From positions 2,170,001-2,234,000 of the forward strand of contig NZ_CP132381.1 of assembly GCF_030758615.1 (NCBI RefSeq): a DNA stretch of 64,000 nucleotides, in the 5' to 3' direction. Each line of letters begins with the position of its first letter. The stretch's first letter is position 1. Of this stretch, positions 1-9,500 are shown in pieces. This DNA comes from Gilliamella apis. GTDB taxonomy: Bacteria; Pseudomonadota; Gammaproteobacteria; Enterobacterales; Orbaceae. Under the pieces are notes generated by a model, which saw only the letters and a list, made by a program, of their open reading frames with translations, was not told the origin of the DNA and did not search any database. Both the position numbers and the translations under genes were made by a program.

Positions 1-620
1 TGACTGACTATATCATTAAAAATAGCACTTCGTGCCGCAGAAAGATAAAAGCTTCTTTTTTTACGGTCTTTAACTGAAATTTCACCATTGGCCCACTTTA
101 TTGCTTGATTAATATTATTTTGCTCACGTCCAAATCGTTGTTCGCCAAAATAATTAGGAACACCATGCTGTTTAATTAAGTCTAATTTTGATTCGACTTC
201 TTCTTTATCAGTCAAATTTCTTAAAGCAATTTTAAATCGGTTACCTTTTAAAGCCCCTATTTTCAATTTTTTATTATGCCGAGTAACCTGCAATATTTGA
301 CAGCCAGTTAAATCAAATTGTGAAAAATCTGGAGTATCTTGGCCAGGCATATGTAGACTAAACCATTGTTGGGTGACTGCTTGGCGATCTTTAAGGCCTG
401 CATAACTGACATTTTTCGCTGAAATGCCAACATATTTAGCTAACTGTTCAGCCACAAAGACTGTATTACAATCTTTCTTTTCAAGATAAACTAAAACATG
501 TTCACCTTCACCAGTTAAATCAAAACCTAGTTCTTCGATAACAATAAAATCTTCATATTGTTGCTTATATAAACCATAGCTTGTTGGTTTACCATAAAAA
601 TAATTGAGTTCTGCTAACAC
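1..620 (-). CDS. truD: tRNA pseudouridine synthase TruD (N-terminal part, cut by window edge)
   Basis: Pseudouridylates U13 of tRNA-Glu in the cytoplasm. The minus strand reads from a GTG at 620 to the window edge without a stop. The catalytic region is visible as the stretch [12 protein letters not shown], with the TruD catalytic Asp in GLKDR, followed by the QFD..GCQ and [13 protein letters not shown] motifs typical of the family. An in-frame TAA lies directly before the GTG, so no earlier start is possible. Only about 206 residues are inside the window; the C-terminal domain is missing. It follows ispF in the same direction, as in Escherichia coli (ftsB-ispD-ispF-truD). Confidence 0.95.
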   Translation of the reverse strand, partial: MLAELNYFYGKPTSYGLYKQQYEDFIVIEELGFDLTGEGEHVLVYLEKKDCNTVFVAEQLAKYVGISAKNVSYAGLKDRQAVTQQWFSLHMPGQDTPDFSQFDLTGCQILQVTRHNKKLKIGALKGNRFKIALRNLTDKEEVESKLDLIKQHGVPNYFGEQRFGREQNNINQAIKWANGEISVKDRKKRSFYLSAARSAIFNDIVS

Positions 621-646
621 TTAATCGCCTATTGTCTAATTTGTCT

Positions 647-1120
647 CTATTTCTTTGCTAATAACACTACGGCTTCACAAGCTATACCTTCTTTACGGCC
701 AGTAAAACCCAATTGTTCAGTCGTCGTTGCTTTAACACTAATCTGATCAAAATGTACTTGCAAATCTTCAGCAATATTAACCCGCATTTGATCTACATGA
801 GGTCTCATTTTCGGTTCTTGTGCAATAATGGTCGTATCTAAATTAATTAATTTATAACCTTTAGATTGGATAATACCATACACTTCTTTCAATAATAATC
901 GGCTATCTATACCTTTGTATTTAGGATCTGTATCTGGAAACAATTTACCAATGTCTCCTAAAGCCAATGCACCAATCAAAGCATCAGTAATAGCATGTAA
1001 TACCACATCACCATCAGAATGAGCAACAAGACCAAACTGATAAGGGATTTTCACTCCAGCTAATGTAATTGGTCCTTCACCACCAAATTTATGGACATCA
1101 AACCCATGACCGATTCGCAT
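647..1120 (-). CDS. ispF: 2-C-methyl-D-erythritol 2,4-cyclodiphosphate synthase
   Basis: Fifth enzyme of the MEP isoprenoid pathway; cyclises CDP-methylerythritol 2-phosphate to MEcPP with release of CMP. The 157-residue protein has full family length. The zinc ligands are visible in GHGFDVH near residues 4-10 and in the His of [14 protein letters not shown] near residue 42; the C-terminal [10 protein letters not shown](K)EGIA motif is intact. The start ATG sits 12 bp after the ispD stop, so the two are translated from one message. Nothing is unusual for an essential housekeeping gene. Confidence 0.97.
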   Translation of the reverse strand: MRIGHGFDVHKFGGEGPITLAGVKIPYQFGLVAHSDGDVVLHAITDALIGALALGDIGKLFPDTDPKYKGIDSRLLLKEVYGIIQSKGYKLINLDTTIIAQEPKMRPHVDQMRVNIAEDLQVHFDQISVKATTTEQLGFTGRKEGIACEAVVLLAKK

Positions 1121-1132
1121 AATCTACCTATA

Positions 1133-1828
1133 TTAATTTTGATTAGTTAAATAAAATGATGCTAAGTTTAAATCTTCTGGTCGAGTAATTTTTATATTAT
1201 CTCGACGACATTCCACCAATAATGGATGACCACCACAATACTCTATAGCCGATGCTTCATCAGTAATTGCAATGTTATTTTTTAATGCTTCACTTAAACA
1301 CATTTTAAGTTCACCAGCATTAAATAATTGCGGCGTAGCAGCTCCCCATAAATAAGTTCGATCGATAGAGTGATCAATAACAGTTTGATTATCTCTATAA
1401 GCTTGTTTAATCGTATCACTTAGTGGTGTTGCTAATATTCCACCCTTATTTTCTTGTAATACTCGATTTATTAATTTTGTAATATCTTCATGAGTCACAC
1501 ATGGCCTTGCGGCATCATGAACTAAGGCCCATTGGTGATCATTAACTAAATTCAAACCAGCTAATACAGAATCAGCTCGAGTTTCACCGCCATAAGCCAC
1601 TTTAACATTGTCTTGCAAAGCGAGTTCAAGTGTATTAAAAAACTTATCTTCAGGACTGATGACCACCACTACACAGGAAATATTGGGATGAGTTAACAAT
1701 TTTTGTATAGTATGTTCCAATATTGTCATTGGACCAATTTTTAGATATTGTTTAGGTAATTGGCTTTTCATGCGACAACCCACTCCTGCCGCAGGAACGA
1801 TTGCGATAATATCACTATTATTTGTCAC
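1133..1828 (-). CDS. ispD: 2-C-methyl-D-erythritol 4-phosphate cytidylyltransferase
   Basis: Third enzyme of the MEP pathway; transfers CMP from CTP to MEP. The 231-residue product starts with the nucleotidyltransferase signature IVPAAGVGCRM..QLPKQYL (residues 10-28), followed by VHDAARPCV (about 103-111) and ATPLSDTIK. Length is normal. It lies between ftsB and ispF with 11-12 bp gaps on either side, the usual enterobacterial operon order. Confidence 0.97.
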   Translation of the reverse strand: MTNNSDIIAIVPAAGVGCRMKSQLPKQYLKIGPMTILEHTIQKLLTHPNISCVVVVISPEDKFFNTLELALQDNVKVAYGGETRADSVLAGLNLVNDHQWALVHDAARPCVTHEDITKLINRVLQENKGGILATPLSDTIKQAYRDNQTVIDHSIDRTYLWGAATPQLFNAGELKMCLSEALKNNIAITDEASAIEYCGGHPLLVECRRDNIKITRPEDLNLASFYLTNQN

Positions 1829-1839
1829 GTAATACCTTA

Positions 1840-2130
1840 TTATTTTGCTTTAGAATCAATAATTATTCGATAAAAATACTCATTGGCTTTAACCATACCT
1901 AAATGGTTGCGCGCTCTTTCTTCAATCGCTTCATAGCCTTTCTGCAAATCGTCAACTTCCGCAAACATCTGTTCGTTACGTGCTTTCAACATATCATTCT
2001 CTCGATGCAGATTCTGTAATATTTGCACATTTTCTTGATAATCATAAATGTTATTCTTCCCATACCACAATGAGTACTGTAAATAACCCAGCACTAGTAG
2101 TAATAAAAATGGAATTTTCCACCTAATCAT
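1840..2130 (-). CDS. ftsB: cell division protein FtsB
   Basis: Bitopic inner-membrane divisome protein that forms the FtsQ-FtsB-FtsL complex. The 96-residue protein has one N-terminal membrane segment (about residues 4-22, IPFLLLLVLGYLQYSLW), then a leucine-zipper-like coiled coil with heptad Leu/Ile (about 30-70), then the conserved EERARNHLGMV motif near residue 70. Position directly upstream of ispD is the standard arrangement. Confidence 0.95.
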   Translation of the reverse strand: MIRWKIPFLLLLVLGYLQYSLWYGKNNIYDYQENVQILQNLHRENDMLKARNEQMFAEVDDLQKGYEAIEERARNHLGMVKANEYFYRIIIDSKAK

Positions 2131-2151
2131 GAGTTTAATTTATCTCTTAAC

Positions 2152-2469
2152 TTAAATACATTTAACAGGTTTTGGTAAGCCTGCTAGTTTAGTTGCTTGT
2201 TTAGCTGGACCATCAGGAAATAACTTATATAAATAGCGACTATTGCCCTTTTCTGGACCAAATTTTTTTTCCATTGCTTTAACCAATGCTCGAATTGCCG
2301 GTGAAGTTTTATATTCTAAGTAAAAATCACGAACAAATAAAATCACTTCCCAGTGAGCATCAGTTAACTCTATAGATTCTAAAGTAGCTAATTCAGGTAC
2401 TAAATCAACAGTCCAATCCTGCCAATTTTTTAAATACCCTTTATCATCAGTGTCTATTTGATTTAACAT
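2152..2469 (-). CDS. tusE: sulfurtransferase TusE (DsrC family)
   Basis: Accepts sulfur from TusBCD and passes it to MnmA for 2-thiolation of U34 in tRNA. The 105-residue protein shows the DsrC/TusE core ([24 protein letters not shown]) and the conserved C-terminal arm ending PKPVKCI, whose penultimate Cys is the sulfur carrier. Full length for the family. It is the last backbone gene before the tRNA used as the phage attachment site. Confidence 0.93.
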   Translation of the reverse strand: MLNQIDTDDKGYLKNWQDWTVDLVPELATLESIELTDAHWEVILFVRDFYLEYKTSPAIRALVKAMEKKFGPEKGNSRYLYKLFPDGPAKQATKLAGLPKPVKCI

Positions 2470-2662
2470 TTTTCAAAACATAACTTAATATTTGCTGCGT
2501 ATTATACTCGATTAATAAGATTGCAACACTAGTTTTGGCGAGTAAACAATCTAGTTTTGCTGAATTTCGCCCGAATTTGGCGAAAATTAAAGCAGTCGAT
2601 AAAAAATATTAAATTTACTATTTACAAACAAGTCCGTCTCCTTTAATATTCACAGCCATTGC

Positions 2663-2750
2663 GGAAGTGTGGCTGAGCGGTTGAAAGCACCGGTCTTGAA
2701 AACCGGCGAGGGGCGACCCTCCCAGAGTTCGAATCTCTGCGCTTCCGCCA
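2663..2750 (+). tRNA. tRNA-Ser(UGA), prophage attachment target
   Basis: An 88-nt cloverleaf with GGAAGTG/CGCTTCC acceptor stem, anticodon TGA at 2697-2699 (7-nt loop CTTGAAA), a long variable arm (GCGAGGGGCGACCCTCCC region), the T-arm GTTCGAAT and an encoded CCA. The sequence closely follows enterobacterial serT. It remains intact after integration because the prophage end restores the 3' half. Confidence 0.97.
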
Positions 2751-2751
2751 T
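2691..2751 (+). other. attL core (61-bp repeat within tRNA-Ser)
   Basis: Identical over 61 bp to 56539-56599; it starts at CGGTCTTGAAAACCGG in the anticodon arm and runs one base past the CCA end. Flanking bases differ on both sides (CAC/AAT before, C/T after), which fixes the repeat length. Confidence 0.95.
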
Positions 2752-3063
2752 CTTCTTTCTTTTATTATCAAATAGTTACATCTAATCCATCAATTTCCAC
2801 AAACCTATCAAACAATCAAGCTTGTAATAAGTTGTAATATACAGTTGTAATATATTTGTCACTTTCCCTATCCTGACCTATTAAAAATCCCTCTTTAATA
2901 ACCATTAATTTATTACCTCAAATATAATTAAATAAAATAGCACAAAAAGTTAAAAATATCTCTTTACACTGTATGACAGATGTAATACTATAATCACATA
3001 GAAACAAACAACACTAACTTAGAGAGCCGAAGCGAAAATTCGAGAGAGGCGAAGGAGAAAAAA
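2752..3063. other. Non-coding left end with integrase arm-type sites
   Basis: No gene. Two tandem copies of GTTGTAATATA occur at 2831-2841 and 2844-2854, with a partial copy (TTGTAATAA) at 2822. The same motif forms a perfect 12-bp inverted repeat in front of attR (56419-56430 and 56489-56500), so these are most likely arm-type integrase binding sites. The 60 bp before 3064 are purine-rich with the repeated words GAGAG and GCGAA ahead of a GGAG ribosome binding site. Confidence 0.6.
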
Positions 3064-3270
3064 ATGACTAACTTAAACGAAGTTTTTGGAAGAAAAAATA
3101 ACGATGGAAATGTTGACATTCTATTCATCAATGATGGTGATAGAGTTACACGTTTGAATGTAGACGGTGTTTATCCAGTTGATTCTTCATTATCTACTAG
3201 ATATGAGCACGCTAGCGGAATTGTGTTAACCGTTGAGCAATGCGAAGCTCTCAATATTGAAATTGAATAA
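3064..3270 (+). CDS. Hypothetical protein (68 aa), attL-proximal cargo
   Basis: Small acidic cytoplasmic protein with no membrane segment or recognised domain. A GGAG ribosome binding site lies 8-11 bp before the ATG, and a strong rho-independent terminator follows directly, so it is a free-standing transcription unit of the type expected for lysogenic-conversion genes next to attL. Function cannot be stated from sequence. Confidence 0.6.
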   Translation: MTNLNEVFGRKNNDGNVDILFINDGDRVTRLNVDGVYPVDSSLSTRYEHASGIVLTVEQCEALNIEIE

Positions 3271-3272
3271 AT

Positions 3273-3293
3273 AAAGCCCGAAAGGGCTTTTTT
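3273..3293 (+). terminator. Rho-independent terminator after the 68-aa gene
   Basis: Stem AAAGCCC (3273-3279) / GGGCTTT (3284-3290) with loop GAAA, followed by TTT. Confidence 0.85.
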
Positions 3294-3302
3294 AGGTGAC
3301 AT

Positions 3303-3650
3303 ATGAAACAAATATCAAGAAACCCAAGTTTTACCCCTTCCCCTCAATTACGAAATGATTTAAATAGTAATTCTAACGGCGTTACATATAGATTAAATCA
3401 AATATGGGATAGGTACGAGTATATTATTAGAACGCAATCATTAGAGTTATCTATTGATGAAATTCATTTATTAAATTCGATTTTAAACGGGACATTTATT
3501 GATCCTGTATTAATTGATAATTTATATTCAGAAATCATTGATAGTGACGAATATTTAGCGGGCAATGAAATAGCTAAATCACTAGCCGACAAATTTAAAT
3601 CTGCTAACTATATGCAATTATTGGCTACAATTGAACGAATAAAAAAATGA
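3303..3650 (+). CDS. Hypothetical protein (115 aa)
   Basis: Soluble, acidic in its second half (IDEIHLL, IIDSDEYLAGNEIAKSLADKF), no recognised domain. Starts 10 bp after the terminator with AGGTGAC as ribosome binding site and overlaps the next gene by 4 bp (ATGA), so it is translationally coupled to the Myb/zinc-finger-like protein that follows. Role unknown; position next to attL suggests accessory cargo. Confidence 0.6.
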   Translation: MKQISRNPSFTPSPQLRNDLNSNSNGVTYRLNQIWDRYEYIIRTQSLELSIDEIHLLNSILNGTFIDPVLIDNLYSEIIDSDEYLAGNEIAKSLADKFKSANYMQLLATIERIKK

Positions 3651-4204
3651 AAAATTGGGCTACTGAAGAAGTCGAAATTTTAACGTTAAATTGTCATTTG
3701 CCTATTGCAGATTTGATGAAATTATTACCACGTAGATCATACAATGCGATATATAGCAAAATTCGCGCGCTTGATGATAACAATATAAAACCAATTCAAG
3801 CGAAATCCTTTTTTAATGAAAAAATAACCTCTCTTGCTGATGTTGATGAATATATCAAATATGATTTAATTCAATGTTTAGAATGTGGCAAATGGTTCCC
3901 TTTTCTGCCAGTTCATTTAAACAGAATTCATCAAATTGATTCAATTGATTATAGAATCAAACATGATTTACCTGCACAAACTCCGTTAGCTGGAGTTAAA
4001 TATAGAGAGATGCATCGAGCTAAAATGAATAAATTAATTGAAGATGGCATCGTTGTACACGAACATCTCAAAGATGCGATTGAAAAATCCAAATTCGCAG
4101 GTCGAGGGAAAAGAGCAACTTATGAATTAGACAGACAACGTGAAAATGTCACAAAAAATCAAATTTGGTTGAAATCACCTCGTACAAAAGTCGGGCATAA
4201 ATGA
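3647..4204 (+). CDS. Putative DNA-binding protein with SANT/Myb-like N-terminus and Ros/MucR-like zinc-binding segment
   Basis: The 185-residue protein opens with a helix-turn-helix resembling SANT/Myb-type phage regulators (WATEEVEILTLNCHL..LLPRRSYNAIYSKIRAL, residues 3-44). Its middle, about residues 75-110, has ECLECGKWF..LPVHLNRIH followed by YR and an LP-x-x-TPLAG-like stretch; this pattern of two Cys and two His plus a downstream YR resembles Ros/MucR regulators. The C-terminus is basic (GRGKRA). It is coupled to both neighbours by ATGA overlaps. I infer a transcription factor or HNH-accessory protein; the target is unknown. Confidence 0.55.
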   Translation: MKNWATEEVEILTLNCHLPIADLMKLLPRRSYNAIYSKIRALDDNNIKPIQAKSFFNEKITSLADVDEYIKYDLIQCLECGKWFPFLPVHLNRIHQIDSIDYRIKHDLPAQTPLAGVKYREMHRAKMNKLIEDGIVVHEHLKDAIEKSKFAGRGKRATYELDRQRENVTKNQIWLKSPRTKVGHK

Positions 4205-4446
4205 TAACAATCAAATACACTATACCGATTTATGTACGAATGACGCCCGACGATTACGAAAATGAAATCACGGGCGAATGCTACATTATCAACAGCGACG
4301 ACGAGCACAATTACGTGTTCTATCAAGATGATAAAACTATGTATGATATCGCAGATTTTGTGATGTTGTCGGATGCTGTAGAGTATTGTAAGTTGAAGAT
4401 TGATGCGATGGTTGTTAGCTCAATTCAGGCTTTGTTGGAAAAATAA
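4201..4446 (+). CDS. Hypothetical protein (81 aa)
   Basis: Small acidic protein, last gene of the three-gene attL-proximal cargo operon, coupled by ATGA overlap to the preceding gene. Its 3' end overlaps the 3' end of the convergent tail-fibre chaperone gene by about 32 bp, with no terminator between. No recognised domain. Confidence 0.5.
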   Translation: MITIKYTIPIYVRMTPDDYENEITGECYIINSDDEHNYVFYQDDKTMYDIADFVMLSDAVEYCKLKIDAMVVSSIQALLEK

Positions 4447-4951
4447 CGTTGATATCTGATGCGTCAATGCGATTCAATAAAACTCGATATTTTTTCCAAG
4501 CCTTTAGCCTTTCCTCGTCACCGTCTTCTGACATGTCGAGATCAATTGCATCTTGAAGAATAGATATATTTTCATTAGCTTCATTCAATAGTGAGCTTTT
4601 TAACATTTTGTTTTGTTTTATTTTAAATGCGTTTTGTTCATCTTCATCTAAAACCCATTTTTCGCCGTTCCATTTACAAAACTCAAAAGGTTCTAACTCA
4701 GTAAACCCACTCTTGATTTTACCCAGATAATCAATTTTATCCTGTACTTTGGTTTCGATACTGTAAACTGTTTTACCTCTGTTGTCCTCGACTAATCCCC
4801 ATTTACCATTTTTTTCGCATGGCCAATAACCATCTTTGAATTCAGGTGCTATTCGTAATGCATTGTCTGGCGGTAATGTGTCATCATTTGCTTCTAATTC
4901 ATGTGTGAATGGTTTTAGTTCATTTGTGTTATCGAAATAATAATTAATCAT
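4415..4951 (-). CDS. Tail fibre assembly chaperone (Tfa / caudoviral tail-fibre assembly family)
   Basis: Assists folding and trimerisation of the distal tail fibre and may remain on its tip. About 178 residues; typical features are INYYFDNTNEL at the start, the EFKDGYWPCEKNGKWGLVED segment, and the helical C-terminal region with QDAIDLD and LKAWKKYRVLLNRID that characterises the family. The ATG at 4951 is preferred over an in-frame TTG at 4963 because TTGGAG lies at the right distance. It begins 1 bp after the fibre stop codon, the usual fibre-chaperone pairing. Confidence 0.85.
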   Translation of the reverse strand: MINYYFDNTNELKPFTHELEANDDTLPPDNALRIAPEFKDGYWPCEKNGKWGLVEDNRGKTVYSIETKVQDKIDYLGKIKSGFTELEPFEFCKWNGEKWVLDEDEQNAFKIKQNKMLKSSLLNEANENISILQDAIDLDMSEDGDEERLKAWKKYRVLLNRIDASDINVIFPTKPELS

Positions 4952-4952
4952 A

Positions 4953-6539
4953 TTAAACTCCAAGATAAATAACAGGTGTCATACCAATATTTAAAGATCT
5001 GTTTTCGTTAGCTGTAGGAACGACTCTCGACGCATCAAAATCAAAAAACATATAGCGTAATTGTCGGGGATTCGTACTGGACGCAGAGCTTGCGAGATAG
5101 TCATCGCCAGCCGATAGTATTGATATTGCACCGTTTTTATCTCCAGTTTCGATTTTTGCGTGTCCAATCAGAGCTTTGTAATTACCAGAAGGTAAACCGC
5201 CCTTAATATTACGAATGGCATCATCTTCAGCGCTACCTACCTGCCGAGTAGTTCCATTAACCGCACGTTCAAAAAAACCACGTCCATCGGGCGCAAATGC
5301 TGACGGTACATTAATATATTGCTGACCGTTTATTGTTTTGATTGTTATTTGATGATCGCGCTTATAATTATTAGATAATCGATTTAAAACCTGCCCCTGT
5401 GGTGAATTTAGCAAATAGTTATCCCCGTTTCTGAAATACCATCCGAACGGTAATTCATTAGCACGAAACGGCATTAATCGAAACTCGCCGATAGGAATAT
5501 AATTAGATATATTTTGAGTAGTTATAAATTCAGTCCACGAATAATCGCCTGTATACGCAGCATTTTTTTCATCAGTTAACACTCCACGAAATTTTGCACG
5601 TCTGCTCAATATGTCAATTGCAATATCAGCAAATGAGTCGCTAACAGCAGACCGCATCACGTGACTGTAATTGAACGGTTTTTCACCTTTTGATTGCTGC
5701 TGTGTGAATAAAAAACCACTATATTGATTTTTTGTTTCATCGATAGATTCATCACCGAGCACATGTGAAACGCCGAGACCGAATGCTCGTTTAGTTAATA
5801 CTGGTTGACCGTTTATATATAATTCTCCAGTCATTGTATCGCCAGATTTTTTTACTAACGTCGATGTATCAATTGTAGACGCCCATTTTTTTGCGTTATC
5901 CTCTGAAGCTTTAGCTACTTTAGCTGAATTACTTGCATTAGATTCAGACGATTTAGCCGCTATTGCACTATCTACCGCTTGTTTAGCTGACTGAATAGCA
6001 TTGTCTGCGTTTGTTTTTGTTGTTACTGCGTTAGCATTAGATGTTGTGGCTGCATCAATTGCTGTTGCCGCTGATTTGTTAGCAGAGCTAGCAAAGTTTT
6101 TGGATTGTTCAACCAACTGTATTAGTTCTTTTTGTATCGAGTATTGAGATTTAATTGTAACAACTCGCCCATCAGGTGCGGTTAACGTCACCTCCCCCTC
6201 TCCTGTTAATACTGTCTGCCAGCCTTCCATTTGCTGTTGATAATAGTTGAGCATTTCAGATATCCGTAATGCCAACGATTCAATTGATAATTTTGGGGTA
6301 GTTGGTATTTCGTATTTTAAACCTGATTTTGTTTCGCCACTATATTGGGTGGCTAATGTTAATTCTGTATCAGATTGTACCGAGGCAATTTCGTGTATCT
6401 CAATTGTATTTTGAGTTTTTAATATCAGCATTTGTCCAGCACAAATGCCAATAAATGGATTTGTCCATTTAGTGCCCTCGCCAACTACTACATTACTGTT
6501 TTTTGTTACATTTACTGTACCTATTTTGTACCACGACAT
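4953..6539 (-). CDS. Tail fibre protein (528 aa)
   Basis: Receptor-binding fibre of the phage tail. The N-terminal 130 residues (MSWYKIGTVNVTKNSNVVVG, VLTGEGEVTLTAPDG) match the virion-anchoring type of lambdoid fibres. Residues about 140-230 are an Ala/Ser/Asn-rich coiled stalk. The C-terminal part carries TMTGELYINGQPVLTK and ends with a GRGFFERAVNG..RSLNIGMTPVIYLGV collar-like tip. The tip and the Tfa gene that follows are the region expected to vary with host range. Confidence 0.85.
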   Translation of the reverse strand: MSWYKIGTVNVTKNSNVVVGEGTKWTNPFIGICAGQMLILKTQNTIEIHEIASVQSDTELTLATQYSGETKSGLKYEIPTTPKLSIESLALRISEMLNYYQQQMEGWQTVLTGEGEVTLTAPDGRVVTIKSQYSIQKELIQLVEQSKNFASSANKSAATAIDAATTSNANAVTTKTNADNAIQSAKQAVDSAIAAKSSESNASNSAKVAKASEDNAKKWASTIDTSTLVKKSGDTMTGELYINGQPVLTKRAFGLGVSHVLGDESIDETKNQYSGFLFTQQQSKGEKPFNYSHVMRSAVSDSFADIAIDILSRRAKFRGVLTDEKNAAYTGDYSWTEFITTQNISNYIPIGEFRLMPFRANELPFGWYFRNGDNYLLNSPQGQVLNRLSNNYKRDHQITIKTINGQQYINVPSAFAPDGRGFFERAVNGTTRQVGSAEDDAIRNIKGGLPSGNYKALIGHAKIETGDKNGAISILSAGDDYLASSASSTNPRQLRYMFFDFDASRVVPTANENRSLNIGMTPVIYLGV

Positions 6540-6580
6540 ATTTATCCCCTTTGGTAGTTAAAATTTGTGCTATTTGATTT

Positions 6581-9500
6581 TTATTCTTTAGTAATAAATA
6601 AATTAATAGCATTCGGACATTGACCATAACCATCTGCTCTTAGCTGGAGTTTTGTGTTAGCGGGTAATCTAAAATACCACGCCGAACTATAGGATTTAGA
6701 CTTGTTGTAACTAGCTGTAACACTGATTTCAAATAAAGCTCTGCCTCTTTTAATAACTTTGCCATCTTCGCAAGTAAAATCGTTACAAGTAGCAATTGTA
6801 TAGATAGAGGTCTGCATCATATCACCCGAATTAGAGTGAACAATAACTGCAGGTGTGCTTATAACCCTGTTAAACGGCTCTGGCTCAACAGTTATTGAAC
6901 TGCCCGTAGGGAAATAAATAATTTTCGCAATATCACCCACTATTTGCTCTGCTGTTAATTTACCCCTAACTTGACAATTTTCATTGATAACAACGTTATT
7001 CATCTCTCCTGATGTCGCTTTAAGCCTTCCCGAAATATCAACATCAACAGCTTTTAACTTGCCGTTATCTCTTGATAATTGCCAACCAGATTTCCCATCT
7101 TGAAAATTATCAGATTGAATAACATTACTAATCTTTGCACTAGTAATTGATGCGTTTTTTATTTTTGCATCTGTTATTGTTCCATTACCTATAACAGCAT
7201 CATTAATAACAACTTGATTGCCTTGTGTTGTGAAAACCGTTTGAGGATTACCGTCAGCGGCATTCATGATTGAAAAACGGTCTTGTAAAAAGATAACATT
7301 TGACTGCATGCCGCTATTGGTATTTTCAACTCCCATCGTCATTCCAGCGACATACTGTTGACCTTTATTATCGACTTGAACTTTCATTGTTCGATATGCT
7401 GATAATTTGCCGTTAGTATCTTGAATTGCTTTTGATACATCACTAATATTCGCTGAAACATTATTAATATTAGTTTTTATTGTATTGATAGAGTTCGCTT
7501 GTGCGGTAATTTGTTCACCTTGCTGAGTAACGTTCGTTTTCATTTGACTAATAATTGTTGCATTATTTTTAGCATTATTATTAGCTGTGTCAGCAGATTT
7601 TTGAGCTTTATCTATTGATGATGATAATTGTGTCAATGTATTACTTTGTGATTCGATTAAATCGCCTTGTTTTTTAGTTGTCGTGTTTAATGCGTTAATA
7701 GCATTTGCATTTGCTGTAACATTCTTTTGTGTATCCGTAATGCTACTATTTAGTGTGTTAATCAAATCAGATTGAGTACTTAATTTTTCTCCTTGTTTTG
7801 ATGTGGTTTGTTTTAACTCATTTATATTGCTATTTGCGCCATCTAAATTTGATGACATTTCATTTAGCTTAATAGCAGTTGCTTCACTTTCACTGACAAT
7901 GAGCGCCCTAGTTTCTTTAATTTCTGCATTAGTTCCACCAAGCTCTTTTCGCCAGTTTTGTGCATTAATATCGTTCGCTAATGCATTTTCAATAATGGAT
8001 TTTGCATTTTCAACAGTTGATAATGCATTTTCAACTAACAGCTTTGATTGCTCGTTTAGTTCATCAGAATATTGCCCTATTAAATTTGCGTTATTATCGG
8101 TTTTATCTACTAATGAGTTCCAAGCGTCAGTTTCTTTGATTTCATTGAAAATATGGTCTGTTAACTCATTTGTGTTAGTGCTTGAAATACCTTTAACCCA
8201 ATCTGTCCAATCACTAACATTTCCAATTTTATCAACTAACCTCGCTCGGTAGAAAAATGTTTGTCCAATAGATAATCCAGTTTGTGAATAACTTTTACAA
8301 GGATATGTCACATTACTCAGTAATAACGCATCATCCTCATTTTCGTTAATTGAATATTGAATTTCTGTATGGCTCGTGTCACCACTGTCTTTTGGAAATG
8401 ACCAATTTAAATCAATACCGAATATCACATCATCTGAAGCAGTGAAATTAATAGGTTTATCAGGTTTTCCAACCTTACCTTTAATTGAGGTGGGTTCTGA
8501 ATAAGACCACGCTGATGAAACGTCAACCGCATTAATCGCTCGGACACGAACATCATAAACACCAGAATAAACACCGCTGACAGTAAAACTTGTTCCGTTA
8601 GTTTGTCCGACATTAATCCAGTTGCAATTATCCTTCCTCCATTGTGCAACGTAATTTGTAGCGCCATCCACTTTATCCCAACCAACTTCTAAAGAAGCCA
8701 CTGACAAACCTTGTGACACATAGCTACTTTCAGAAATAATGATATTTTTAGGCGCAGAAATAGCACTAGGCGGAGTCACGGTTATTGGTTTTGGCTCTAA
8801 CCTTACGCCGTCATCAATGTATTTAAATTTGTCAGGATCATGCTGAATCGCAGTAATAGTGAATTGTTGATTTTCTCTGGCTGATATACCCGTAACTCTA
8901 TAATACTGAATAGCAATGTTATCACTATCAATACACCAAACTGCGCCAGCGACAGGGAGAATTTTATAATTTGCGGTTACAGTGACTGTTCGTTTGTCAT
9001 CACTAATTGATTTTATAGTTCGACTTTGTGCAGTTCCATCGGGTAAATTAATTACCAGTCGATTGCCTGCCTCATAATCAACAGGTCTATCTAATGTAAT
9101 TTTTTTCCCATTTACTGCATGAATTCGCCCGCCATTTTCCTTTCCAGACCGTGATGGATCGGCAATACCAATGATACGAGCAGGCAGTGGAATATAACCG
9201 TCAAGACCAACTGTAAATGTCACAACACCATCTTTTACGTTAGAAAGCAATGCCCATCGACCTCGACGTTGAGCTTCACTTTGTGAAGTACAACCGATAG
9301 CAGTTAACTTCATGACGTTAACATCATAACGGCGCATTAAATCATGATCCCAGACGGCTTCGACATCATCACAATAATGATCGTCAGGATTTGAATATGC
9401 GACCATGCACGATGTGTAGCGATTTTTATAAGAGCCACCCGAATAAACAAAATCACCAATAACATTTGATGAATGATAAATAAAATCAGGTTCATCTTGC

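Noticed and set aside
7803..8252. 149-codon plus-strand ORF inside the gpJ-like gene
   Set aside because: Shadow of the repetitive Asn/Ser-rich stalk on the opposite strand; no ribosome binding site or domain.
8425..8685. Alternative minus-strand frame in the gpJ-like gene
   Set aside because: Overlaps the well supported fibronectin-like region in another frame.
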